From the NCBI GenBank assembly GCA_934155265.1, contig CAKPGU010000016.1:1-43162 (forward strand): a stretch of DNA of 43,162 nucleotides, given 5' to 3'. Shown one piece after another: positions 34,325 to 42,323 of this stretch. This DNA comes from an uncultured Clostridia bacterium. GTDB lineage: Bacteria; Bacillota; Clostridia; TANB77; CAG-508. Every line of letters starts with the position of its first letter. Positions within the stretch are counted from its first letter, which is position 1. The translations under genes and the position numbers were made by a program. The notes under the pieces are model-generated. The model was given only the letters and a program-made list of their open reading frames with translations. It did no database searches and was not told where the DNA came from.

Positions 34325-34482
34325 TTTATTTACATTCCTTTCTTAAAGCATAAGTTTTCCTAATAAATTAGAACATTAATGTAAATATTATATAATAAAA
34401 GTCAAGAAATATCAATAAAAATCAAAGAATTTGTGAATAATATGTTTATGTTATTTAGAGAATTAATGGAGGAATAAAAATA

Positions 34483-35331
34483 ATGGAGCTAATATGGGAA
34501 ATAATTCAGTTTATATTTTTTTCAGGTATTATAGTAATAATTTCGAAAAATATATTAGTAAAAACACTTAGAAATTTGGCAGAAAATCTAAATTTAAAGC
34601 CTAAAACAGTAGGGGATATCGCAGGAATTGCAACATCTGTACCTGAATTACTTACAATCAGTGCATCAAGTTTTAATGGATTACTTGGAGCTAGTATTTA
34701 CAATGTACTAAGTTCAAATGTAATTAATTTTATTCAATATAGTGCTGCAATAATGTTGAATAAAAATCAAAAAGCATTGAAAAATAAGGCAATTAGAATT
34801 GATGTAATACTTGTGATTATAACAATAATATTACCAATCTGTTTTATATTTGTTAAAAGTGAGCTTCAATTTGCTATGGTACCTGTGTTAATATTGTTAT
34901 ATATTGGTTTTAAAAAAATAAATAGTAATGTTCATAAACTATATTTGCATGATGAAGACAAAGAGATTGAAGAACAAGAAGCAAAAGAAAATAGATGGGA
35001 AAGAGAAACCAAAAAGAAAGTTGCTAAAAATATATGTATATTAATAATAACTGGATTACTTTTATTTGTGGTTGGAGACTTATTGGGAGATACACTTGAA
35101 ACACTTTGTAGTAGGTTTAATGTTCCGGAATTTATAGTTGGAATTGTTTTAGGGTTTGTAACAAGTATCCCTGAATTAATAACATTTTTTGAAGCACAAA
35201 AACATCATGAAAATTCACAAAATGATATGCTTGGAGTTATTGAAGCAACTAATAATTTATTAATGTCTAATGTTATGAATTTATTTATAATTCAATCTGT
35301 AGGAATTACAATTTACTCATTATTTAGTTAA
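34483..35331 (+). CDS. Sodium/calcium exchanger-like (CaCA) membrane protein
   Basis: 282 residues with two inverted alpha-repeats: GIATSVPELLTISASSFNGL with SSNVIN, and GFVTSIPELITFFEA with LMSNVMN. These carry the Glu/Asn pattern of cation/Ca2+ antiporters (YrbG/NCX_Mj type). A charged cytoplasmic loop (DEDKEIEEQEAKENRW) separates the halves. Shorter than most relatives (about 310-320), with fewer helices per half than usual, so exchange activity is likely but unproven. The stop codon is immediately followed by a family A repeat. Confidence 0.8.
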   Translation: MELIWEIIQFIFFSGIIVIISKNILVKTLRNLAENLNLKPKTVGDIAGIATSVPELLTISASSFNGLLGASIYNVLSSNVINFIQYSAAIMLNKNQKALKNKAIRIDVILVIITIILPICFIFVKSELQFAMVPVLILLYIGFKKINSNVHKLYLHDEDKEIEEQEAKENRWERETKKKVAKNICILIITGLLLFVVGDLLGDTLETLCSRFNVPEFIVGIVLGFVTSIPELITFFEAQKHHENSQNDMLGVIEATNNLLMSNVMNLFIIQSVGITIYSLFS

Positions 35332-35395
35332 ATTTTGTACCCGGTCCATTTTTTTACATTTTAATTGTTAAATTATGGACCGGGTCCATTTTTAC
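35331..35395 (+). repeat. Family A inverted pair after the exchanger gene
   Basis: AATTTTGTACCCGGTCCAT (35331-35349) and ATGGACCGGGTCCATTTTTAC (35374-35394) can pair over 11 bases with a 24-base loop, then T-rich sequence. The right half is itself a palindrome (TGGACC-G-GGTCCA). Likely also acts as a terminator. Confidence 0.85.
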
Positions 35396-35473
35396 TTTTT
35401 TTAATGGATAATAAAGGTAATGGTTGCATATAATAATAACAAAATAAAATAGTGTTAAAGGGTGGAATTTATT

Positions 35474-35761
35474 ATGCAAGAAGAATACTTGATAGAAAAA
35501 ATGGTAAAAGGAAAAACAGATAAAGAAAAAGAAATTGAATTTATGAGGACAATTATCGAAACTAGAGAAATGCTTAAAGATGCAAGATGTAATTTTGAAT
35601 ATGCTGAAGATGAGATGATTGATTACTATACGTATCAAATAAAAGCACATCAATCTAAATTGGATTATTTAATAAAAATAGCTAAGAGAAATGGCATGGA
35701 ACTAAGTAGAATTGATGAGTTAAAATATAGAATTTTTATAAAAAATAATATGGCAGGATAA
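35474..35761 (+). CDS. yaaL: DUF2508 family protein (YaaL)
   Basis: 95 residues, mostly helical and charged: RTIIETREMLKDARCNFEYA, then DEMIDYYTYQIKAHQSKLDY. The pattern matches DUF2508/YaaL proteins, found between recR and bofA in Bacillus; here bofA follows directly, which supports the call. Role unknown. An in-frame GTG at 35462 overlaps the AAAGGGTGG site, so the ATG at 35474 is used. Confidence 0.75.
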   Translation: MQEEYLIEKMVKGKTDKEKEIEFMRTIIETREMLKDARCNFEYAEDEMIDYYTYQIKAHQSKLDYLIKIAKRNGMELSRIDELKYRIFIKNNMAG

Positions 35762-35834
35762 GTGAATATTTGTCCTAATTGTAACATAAAAATAGTAGTA
35801 ATATATTACTATTTTTATTTTTTGGGGTGATATT

Positions 35835-36096
35835 GTGAATATAAATATTCTTATAGTTGTATCTTGTATATGTATGTTATTTATAATAGGAAAAATTTTT
35901 ATAATACCAATAAAAAAAATTCTGAAGCTAGTGTTTAATTCTATTTTGGGAGGAGGAATTATTTGGTTTATAAATCTAATTGGAGGCATATGGGGATTTC
36001 ATATTGGACTTAATATATTTACTTCTGTTTTAGTTCGGCATTTTAGGTGTTCCTGGTGCTATAATTTTGGTTATTGCAAAGCTGATTTTAATGTAA
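35835..36096 (+). CDS. bofA: BofA, inhibitor of pro-sigma-K processing, with +1 frameshift at CGG
   Basis: From GTG 35835 (GGGGTGA site upstream): two membrane helices and NSILGGGIIWFINLIGGIWG, FHIGLNIFTSVLV, all typical of BofA. At GTT-CGG the family sequence continues only if one base (C, 36036) is skipped: GILGVPGAIILVIAKLILM and stop at 36096, total 86 residues, the BofA length. Unshifted, the frame becomes RHFRCSWCYNFGYC and runs through the family A repeat to 36170. BofA holds the SpoIVFB protease inactive in the outer forespore membrane. It could be a recoded gene, a pseudogene or a sequence error (see findings). Confidence 0.82.
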
Positions 36097-36100
36097 AAAA

Positions 36101-36147
36101 TGGACCGGGTACAAAATTATCTAAAATGAAAAAATGTACCCGGTCCA
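36101..36147 (+). repeat. Family A inverted pair after bofA
   Basis: TGGACCGGGTAC (36101-36112) pairs perfectly with GTACCCGGTCCA (36136-36147), loop 23 bases, then TAATTTTCATAATTTTT. Begins four bases after the corrected bofA stop. Confidence 0.9.
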
Positions 36148-36168
36148 TAATTTTCATAATTTTTGAAT

Positions 36169-36208
36169 AAAACAAGAGCTAACAACTTGTGTTGTAGCTC
36201 TTGTTTTT
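36169..36208 (-). terminator. Terminator of the 36214-36468 gene
   Basis: 12-bp stem AAAACAAGAGCT / AGCTCTTGTTTT, 15-base loop; on the minus strand the right arm ends in TTTTATTC. Confidence 0.85.
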
Positions 36209-36213
36209 GAGGA

Positions 36214-36468
36214 TTAATTGTCAATTCTGTTAAATGCGATGAGGTCTGTCATAAAATCAGCAGCCTCATATGAAATGATAATGTTCTTGGTATTGTCAAA
36301 GGTTTCCTTAAATTTCTTAAGAAAGTCATGTTCATATTTGAACAGAGTTCCATAAAAATCTGAAGCTTTTTTTGAAACTCTTTTATTTGTTGACAAATTA
36401 ATGATTACAAAATCATTTCCTTCCCGAGTTACAAGAATTGTTGCTTTGATGTCAATAACTGAATGCAT
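36214..36468 (-). CDS. Orphan 84-residue protein of foreign-looking codon use
   Basis: No family recognised. Begins MHSVIDIKATILVTREGNDF; a small soluble alpha/beta protein ending DLIAFNRIDN, with no helix or signal. AAGGAGG site nine bases upstream. One in-frame CGG (ACT CGG GAA) without a shift. Own promoter and terminator, minus strand inside a plus-strand region. Function unknown. Confidence 0.6.
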   Translation of the reverse strand: MHSVIDIKATILVTREGNDFVIINLSTNKRVSKKASDFYGTLFKYEHDFLKKFKETFDNTKNIIISYEAADFMTDLIAFNRIDN

Positions 36469-36501
36469 AATGCGTCCTCCTTAAAATTATTTGATATTTA
36501 T

Positions 36502-36530
36502 ATTATACTACAAAACTTGACATAATGCAA
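36502..36530 (-). promoter_or_regulatory. Promoter of the 84-residue orphan gene
   Basis: Minus strand TTGCAT (36530-36525), 17-bp spacer, TATAAT (36507-36502). Confidence 0.65.
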
Positions 36531-36674
36531 ATGCTTTTCGAATAAAATTAAGGAATAAAAATTTTTAAATATATAATATTGCTAAAAAAATAATAATAGT
36601 GTAAAATATAATTGTATTAATGTAACAAAAGAAAAAATAATAAAAGAACAAAGGAAGGGAGAAATAAATAAAGA

Positions 36675-38348
36675 ATGAATATTCTGCGTAAGCATAGAAA
36701 ATCAAACAAGAAAAAGAAACTAAAAAAGTATATATTATTTATATTTTCTCTTATAATGACGACTTTTGCATGGCTTACATATTCAAGAGTATTAAATACA
36801 AATTTAAATATACATGTGGCTGCATGGGATATGGAATATTATATAGGTGATGAAAAAAAAGAAAATCCTATTGGAGTAGATATTGAAGTACTATATCCAC
36901 AAATGCCTGAACAAGTAATAAAAATAGATATAAAAAATAATGGTGAAGCTTTGGTTGATATAGATTACCATATTTCAGCCATATCAATAGCAGGAGTATC
37001 ATATGAACTGGTGAGTGAAGGTGAACAAAATACGACTGAAAATTATATTAATATAGCTAATCCAACATTAGAAACAGATGCAGAAACAGGTGTGTTAGTT
37101 GCAAAAGGAAAAATAATAAATGACACAACAAAATTTCCATTTACACTGGAACTTGAACATTCATTACAAGTAGTAGCTAAAGATAAAGGATATTTAACTG
37201 TAAAGATTAATTGGATTGGAGATAATGATGACTTAGATTCAGAATGGGGATATAAGGTTGGAAAATACTTTGCAGATAATCCTACGGCAAAATCTGCAAT
37301 GAATATTACATTAAGTATTGACTCATATCAAGCTGATGCTGAAATACAAGGAGGAGTTGGTAATTTACCATCTGGACCAGGAACTAGACCATATTTACCA
37401 AGTTCTGATTTTACAAAGGTTGATGGAACAGATTTAGATACAGGATTAGTAATAAAAGATTCATCAGCAAATGAGTATGTATGGGTTGAAGTACCAAAAC
37501 TTGCAACTGTATATCCAACAGCAGGAATAAATATAACTGAATTTACAGATGAGGAATATACAAAAATAGAAAATGACTTACACACATATGCTTCAACATA
37601 TAGAAGTGGAAGCTCAGCAAGTGATACGTATAATTCAAATGATACCACAGGATTGACAAGTTCTGAATATGATACATTGAAGAAAAAGATGCTAAAGAGT
37701 GTATATCAAAATGGTGGATTCTATATTGGTAGATATGAAGCGGGAACTGACAATAAGAGAACAAATCATGCTTCAATATCAGGACTAACTCCAAAATCAC
37801 AAGCAAATAAATATCCATTAAACTGGGTAACATGTAGTGAGGCACAATCATTAGCAAGTAAAGCTGGAGTAAATGGACATTCAGGAAGCTTAATGTTTGG
37901 TATACAATGGGATTTAGTACAAAAATATATAGAAACAAAGGCAGTTGCTCAAGGAACAGCAATAGGAACAATACAATCACAATTAAAAACTAATAGTACA
38001 TCTTGGGGAAATTATAATTCAAGTTTATATAATATAACAAATGAAAATGCTAAATACTCAACGGATAATGGTTCAACATGGTTATCAAGCCCATTAGATA
38101 AGACATCTGCAAATAAAATATTATTAACTACTAAAGCAAGTGATGCTTTTACAAAACAAAATATATTTGATTTAGCAGGTAATGTATGGGAGTGGACTCT
38201 AGAGTATTCTTCTACAGCAAGTACTCCTTGTACAATTAGAGGTGGCTCTTATGATAGTACATCAGCAGAAAGTAATTCTAATTATAGAAATAATGGAAAT
38301 ACAGTATTCTCATATTATAGTATTGGATTTAGAGTAACGATATACTAA
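36675..38348 (+). CDS. Secreted protein with C-terminal formylglycine-generating-enzyme-like domain
   Basis: 557 residues. N-terminal signal/anchor (YILFIFSLIMTTFAWLTYSR) followed by an extracellular beta domain (about 45-220) whose opening (NLNIHVAAWDMEYYIGDE) recalls TasA/camelysin-like proteins. A Gly/Pro linker comes next, then an FGE-sulfatase-type fold (about 250-557): NGGFYIGRYEAGTD, NKYPLNWVTCSEAQSLASKA, LAGNVWEWTLEY, RGGSYD and the terminal GFRVTIY. No catalytic Cys pair is evident, so it is probably a C-type-lectin-like binding module rather than a sulfatase-maturing enzyme. No sortase motif. The AGGAAGGGAG site lies about 14 bases before the ATG, which is rather far. Confidence 0.78.
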   Translation: MNILRKHRKSNKKKKLKKYILFIFSLIMTTFAWLTYSRVLNTNLNIHVAAWDMEYYIGDEKKENPIGVDIEVLYPQMPEQVIKIDIKNNGEALVDIDYHISAISIAGVSYELVSEGEQNTTENYINIANPTLETDAETGVLVAKGKIINDTTKFPFTLELEHSLQVVAKDKGYLTVKINWIGDNDDLDSEWGYKVGKYFADNPTAKSAMNITLSIDSYQADAEIQGGVGNLPSGPGTRPYLPSSDFTKVDGTDLDTGLVIKDSSANEYVWVEVPKLATVYPTAGINITEFTDEEYTKIENDLHTYASTYRSGSSASDTYNSNDTTGLTSSEYDTLKKKMLKSVYQNGGFYIGRYEAGTDNKRTNHASISGLTPKSQANKYPLNWVTCSEAQSLASKAGVNGHSGSLMFGIQWDLVQKYIETKAVAQGTAIGTIQSQLKTNSTSWGNYNSSLYNITNENAKYSTDNGSTWLSSPLDKTSANKILLTTKASDAFTKQNIFDLAGNVWEWTLEYSSTASTPCTIRGGSYDSTSAESNSNYRNNGNTVFSYYSIGFRVTIY

Positions 38349-38354
38349 AAATAG

Positions 38355-38405
38355 AAAAGATAACGATAAAAATTTGCACATGTCACATTTTTACCGTTAT
38401 CTTTT
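38355..38405 (+). terminator. Long-stem terminator of the secreted-protein gene
   Basis: 19-bp stem with one mismatch (38355-38373 with 38387-38405), 13-base loop, ends CTTTTTG. Confidence 0.9.
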
Positions 38406-38425
38406 TGTTTGCCACTATTATACCA

Positions 38426-38454
38426 TTGATAAACTTTATAAAATGTAGTATAAT
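38426..38454 (+). promoter_or_regulatory. SigA-type promoter of uvrA
   Basis: TTGATA (38426-38431), 17-bp spacer, TATAAT (38449-38454), 25 bases before the start. No clear SOS (LexA) box was recognised. Confidence 0.8.
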
Positions 38455-38478
38455 ACCAAAGGATAGGGGAGATTAGGA

Positions 38479-41310
38479 ATGAATGACAAAATAATAATAA
38501 AAGGAGCAAAAGAACACAATTTAAAAAATATAAATTTAGAAATACCAAGAGATAAGCTAGTTGTAGTAACAGGACTTTCAGGTTCAGGAAAATCTTCGCT
38601 TGCTTTTGACACATTATATGCAGAAGGACAAAGAAGATATGTAGAAAGTTTATCATCATATGCACGACAATTTTTAGGATTGATGGAAAAGCCTGATGTA
38701 GAATCAATAGAAGGGCTTTCTCCAGCTATATCAATAGACCAAAAAACTACATCTAGAAATCCTCGTTCAACGGTTGGAACAGTTACAGAAATATATGATT
38801 ATATACGTTTATTATATGCAAGAGTTGGAACTCCATATTGTCCAATTTGTGGAAAGAAAATTGAGAAACAGTCAATTGATCAAATTGTTGATAATGTTAT
38901 GAAACTAGAACAAGGAACAAGAATTCAAGTTTTAGCACCAGTTGTACGTGGTAGAAAAGGTGAATATACTAAGCTATTTGAAGATTTACAAAAAGAAGGA
39001 TTTGCAAGAGTAAGAGTTGATGGAGAAATTTATGATTTAGCAGATTTGGAAGAAATTAAGTTAGACAAAAATAAAAAGCATGAAATTGAAATTGTTGTGG
39101 ATAGACTAGTTATTAAAGAAGAGATTTTAGGAAGACTCACAGAATCAATTGAAGTAGCACTAAAACATGCAGATAATCTAGTTCTAATAGATGTAGTAGG
39201 AGACAAAACAGTTTTATACAGCTGCAATTATGCATGTCCAGATTGTGGATTTAGTTTTCCGGAATTATCTCCAAGAATGTTTTCATTTAATAATCCATAT
39301 GGAGCATGTCCAAAATGTTCAGGTATTGGATATTTAATGAAAATGGACGAAGATTTGATAATACCAGACAAAGATAAAACATTATATGATGGTGTAAAAG
39401 CATTTGGGTCAAGCACTATGAAAAAAGGTGACACAATGGCCAGAATGTATTTTGAAAGCATTGGAAGACATTATGGTATTGATATAAAAAATAAAAAAAT
39501 CAAAGATTTGCCAAGAAAATTTTTAGAAAAAATCTTATATGGTACAGGAGATGAAGAAATAGATTTTGAATTTGCATCTTATGCTGGTGTAAGAAAATTC
39601 ACAACACCATTTGAAGGGGTTTTACCAACACTTGAAAGACGTCATAATGAAACTAAATCACAAGGAATGAGAGATTTTTACGAATTATATATGAGTGAAC
39701 TTCCATGTGATGAATGTCATGGTGCAAGACTAAAAAAGGAAATTTTATGTATCAAAATTGGTGGAAAAAATATAAACGAAGTTACAGATATGTCAATTAG
39801 ACAATTACAAGAATTCCTTAGAAATGTTGAATTGACGGCATCTCAAAAGATTATTGCAGACATGATTTTAAAAGAAATAGATTCAAGATTGCAATTCTTA
39901 ATAGATGTAGGATTAGAATATTTAACACTTTCTAGAAGTGCAGGAACATTATCTGGAGGAGAGGCACAACGTATTAGACTTGCAACACAAATTGGCTCAG
40001 GATTAACTGGAGTTCTATATATATTAGATGAGCCAAGTATTGGATTACATCAAAGAGATAATGATAAACTGATTGCAACTCTAAAAAAATTAAGAGATTT
40101 AGGAAATACACTTTTAGTAGTAGAACATGATGAAGACACAATGTATGCTGCAGACCAAATAATAGATATTGGTCCAGGGGCAGGTGTTCATGGAGGACAA
40201 GTAATGGCCCAAGGAACTGCAGAAGAAATAAAGAATATTCCTAATTCAATAACAGGAGATTATTTAAGTGGAAGAAAACAAATTCATGTACCATCTTCTA
40301 GAAGAAAAGGAAATAAAAAATGTATAGAAGTAGTAGGTGCAACTGAAAATAATTTAAAAAATATTAGTGTGAAATTTCCACTTGGAGTATTTAACTGTGT
40401 TACAGGAGTTTCAGGTTCAGGAAAAAGTACTTTGATAAATGAAGTATTATATAAAAATCTTGCTCAACAATTAAATGGAGCAAGTGAAAAGCCAGGAAAA
40501 TGCAAGAAAATTAAAGGAATAGAAAATATAGACAAAATAATAAATATTGATCAATCTCCAATAGGGCGTTCACCACGTTCAAATCCTGCAACATATACAG
40601 GAGCATTTGATTTAATTAGAGATATCTTTGCTGGAACAAATGAAGCTAAAATTCGTGGATATGAAAAAGGAAGATTTAGTTTTAATGTTTCAGGTGGAAG
40701 ATGTGAAAGTTGTAATGGAGATGGAGTTCATAAAATAGAAATGCACTTTTTACCAGATGTATATGTTCCTTGTGAAGTGTGTAAAGGTAAAAGATATAAT
40801 AGAGAAACTTTAGAGGTAAAATATAAAGGAAAAAATATTGCGGATGTATTAGATATGACTGTTGAAGAGGCACTAGAATTTTTTGAAAATATACCAAAAA
40901 TAAAACAAAAAATTCAAACATTATATGATGTTGGATTAGGATATATAAAATTAGGACAACCATCAACTACACTATCAGGAGGAGAAGCACAACGTGTGAA
41001 ACTTGCTACTGAATTATCTAAAAGAGCAACTGGAAAAACTTTATATATTTTAGATGAACCTACAACTGGGCTTCATATTGCTGATGTTCATAGATTAGTT
41101 GATATTTTACAAAGACTTGTTGATACAGGTAATACAATTATTGTTATTGAACATAATCTTGACTTGATAAAAACTTGTGACCATATTATTGATTTAGGAC
41201 CAGAAGGTGGAGATGCAGGAGGAGAAATTGTTGCTGTTGGTACACCAGAACAGATTTGTAAAAATGAAAGAAGTTATACTGGTAAGTTTTTAAAAAGTAA
41301 ACTAGTATAA
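38479..41310 (+). CDS. uvrA: Excinuclease ABC subunit A
   Basis: 943 residues, full length. Two ABC ATPase halves: Walker A GLSGSGKSSLAFDTLYAEGQ and GVSGSGKSTL, signatures LSGGEAQRIRLA and LSGGEAQRVKLA, Walker B LYILDEPSIGLH and LYILDEPTTGLH. Zinc modules CPICGKK, CPDCG...CPKCSG and CESCNGDG...CEVCKGKR. It scans DNA for bulky damage with UvrB in nucleotide excision repair. The uvrB and uvrC genes are not in the window. No in-frame CGG in 943 codons. Confidence 0.98.
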   Translation: MNDKIIIKGAKEHNLKNINLEIPRDKLVVVTGLSGSGKSSLAFDTLYAEGQRRYVESLSSYARQFLGLMEKPDVESIEGLSPAISIDQKTTSRNPRSTVGTVTEIYDYIRLLYARVGTPYCPICGKKIEKQSIDQIVDNVMKLEQGTRIQVLAPVVRGRKGEYTKLFEDLQKEGFARVRVDGEIYDLADLEEIKLDKNKKHEIEIVVDRLVIKEEILGRLTESIEVALKHADNLVLIDVVGDKTVLYSCNYACPDCGFSFPELSPRMFSFNNPYGACPKCSGIGYLMKMDEDLIIPDKDKTLYDGVKAFGSSTMKKGDTMARMYFESIGRHYGIDIKNKKIKDLPRKFLEKILYGTGDEEIDFEFASYAGVRKFTTPFEGVLPTLERRHNETKSQGMRDFYELYMSELPCDECHGARLKKEILCIKIGGKNINEVTDMSIRQLQEFLRNVELTASQKIIADMILKEIDSRLQFLIDVGLEYLTLSRSAGTLSGGEAQRIRLATQIGSGLTGVLYILDEPSIGLHQRDNDKLIATLKKLRDLGNTLLVVEHDEDTMYAADQIIDIGPGAGVHGGQVMAQGTAEEIKNIPNSITGDYLSGRKQIHVPSSRRKGNKKCIEVVGATENNLKNISVKFPLGVFNCVTGVSGSGKSTLINEVLYKNLAQQLNGASEKPGKCKKIKGIENIDKIINIDQSPIGRSPRSNPATYTGAFDLIRDIFAGTNEAKIRGYEKGRFSFNVSGGRCESCNGDGVHKIEMHFLPDVYVPCEVCKGKRYNRETLEVKYKGKNIADVLDMTVEEALEFFENIPKIKQKIQTLYDVGLGYIKLGQPSTTLSGGEAQRVKLATELSKRATGKTLYILDEPTTGLHIADVHRLVDILQRLVDTGNTIIVIEHNLDLIKTCDHIIDLGPEGGDAGGEIVAVGTPEQICKNERSYTGKFLKSKLV

Positions 41311-41322
41311 TAGTGAAAATTA

Positions 41323-41366
41323 GGACCGGGTACAAAATTGAAAAATAATAATTTTGTACCCGGTCC
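41323..41366 (+). repeat. Family A inverted pair after uvrA, perfect 17-bp arms
   Basis: GGACCGGGTACAAAATT (41323-41339) and its exact inverse (41350-41366), 10-base loop. Starts 12 bases after the uvrA stop. Confidence 0.92.
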
Positions 41367-41383
41367 AAAATTTATAATAAAAA

Positions 41384-41418
41384 CTCGCCTAATTAAATTT
41401 AATTAAGCGAGATTTTTT
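41384..41418 (+). terminator. Bidirectional terminator between uvrA and the pyrophosphatase-like gene
   Basis: CTCGC (41384-41388) with GCGAG (41407-41411), extended by self-complementary TAATTAAATTTAATTA, then TTTTTTT; an A run precedes it on the other side. Confidence 0.8.
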
Positions 41419-41428
41419 TACACAAGAA

Positions 41429-41752
41429 TTATCTAATTATTGTATGCTCAAAAAATTTTTCCTGAAATTCAGTCAAAGCATTAATCTGAGCATTTGTATA
41501 GTTCTTACCATTTGGTACAATAATTAAAATATCTTTTTTGTCACTTGGATGATGAAGAATAGCAATGCATGTTCCCTCAAAAACTTCAATAGGTTCATAT
41601 ATGCCTAATACATAGGCACTAAATTTTTTCGAACCATTAACTAAAGATCCATAGTTTATGGGGTAGAAAAAATTTCCAAATGGATGTCTACTTCCTAATG
41701 GTTGGTTGATTTTAAGGGCTACTGTTTGATTTAAAAAATTACGTGCGTTCAT
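41429..41752 (-). CDS. Inorganic-pyrophosphatase-like protein, probably catalytically altered
   Basis: 107 residues. QPLGSRHPFGNFFYPINYGS, SAYVLGIYEPIEVFEGTCIA and ALTEFQEKFFEHTII match the short clostridial pyrophosphatase-like proteins (typically with PxNYGY and DAYILGVDEP). The Asp of the D-A-Y-x-L-G motif is Ser here, and the Asp in GVDEP is Tyr, so metal-dependent hydrolysis is doubtful. Own promoter (41803-41831) and terminator. Minus-strand singleton of the odd class. The ATG is placed seven bases after AGGAGGT. Confidence 0.65.
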   Translation of the reverse strand: MNARNFLNQTVALKINQPLGSRHPFGNFFYPINYGSLVNGSKKFSAYVLGIYEPIEVFEGTCIAILHHPSDKKDILIIVPNGKNYTNAQINALTEFQEKFFEHTIIR

Positions 41753-41802
41753 TCATTATACCTCCTTGCTGTAAATAATTCTTGCTTTTGTGTAACAAAA
41801 CA

Positions 41803-41831
41803 ATATTACCATTAATTGGAATTAAAGTCAA
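41803..41831 (-). promoter_or_regulatory. Promoter of the pyrophosphatase-like gene
   Basis: Minus strand TTGACT (41831-41826), 17-bp spacer, TAATAT (41808-41803). Confidence 0.55.
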
Positions 41832-41886
41832 TATATGGAAATACACTTTAGAAAAAGTTGTTGCAAAAAATGTCGAAATTTAGATA

Positions 41887-41915
41887 TTGACAAATACCCC
41901 TATGGGGTATATAAT
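41887..41915 (+). promoter_or_regulatory. Copper-responsive promoter with CsoR operator
   Basis: TTGACA (41887-41892), 17-bp spacer, TATAAT (41910-41915). The spacer is almost filled by the palindrome ATACCCC-TAT-GGGGTAT (41894-41910), the form of a CsoR site. A bound repressor would block RNA polymerase directly; copper would release it. Confidence 0.88.
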
Positions 41916-41954
41916 GAATTTGGTCACAAAAAGATAAGTAAAGGAAGTGAATAC

Positions 41955-42266
41955 ATGAATTGTGAAAAATGCAGTAAATGCGAAGAGTGTGAAAAATCAA
42001 CTCACAGGACAGATGAAGAAAAGAAAAAGCTAAATAAAAGGTTAAACATTATAGATGGACAAATTAGAGGAATAAAGCAAATGATTGAAGATGACAGATA
42101 TTGTGCAGACATATTAATTCAACTATCAGCTATAAACAAATCATTAGAAAGTGTTGAAAATGCAATATTAGAAAGTCATATAAAAAGTTGCGTACTAAGT
42201 GAAATTCAAAATGGAAATGCTGATATTATTGATGAAGTAATGGAATTATTCAAAAGACTAAGATAA
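41955..42266 (+). CDS. csoR: CsoR-family copper-sensing repressor
   Basis: 103 residues, helical DUF156 fold: LNKRLNIIDGQIRGIKQMIE, DDRYCADILIQLSAINKSLE, ESHIKSC. The Cys-x-His-xx-Cys copper ligands are all present (RYC, SHIKSC). An extra Cys-rich N-terminus (MNCEKCSKCEECEKS) could add metal binding. The frame extends to 41835 across the promoter, but the AAGGAAGTG site precedes ATG 41955. First gene of csoR-copZ-copA, self-controlled through 41894-41910. Confidence 0.92.
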   Translation: MNCEKCSKCEECEKSTHRTDEEKKKLNKRLNIIDGQIRGIKQMIEDDRYCADILIQLSAINKSLESVENAILESHIKSCVLSEIQNGNADIIDEVMELFKRLR

Positions 42267-42323
42267 CAAAATATAAATAAATATAATAGATATAATAATT
42301 AAAAAAATGAGGAGGAAAATTAA

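Noticed and set aside
34325..34482. T-box riboswitch upstream of serS
   Set aside because: The gap is too short and lacks a recognisable T-box sequence or terminator hairpin.
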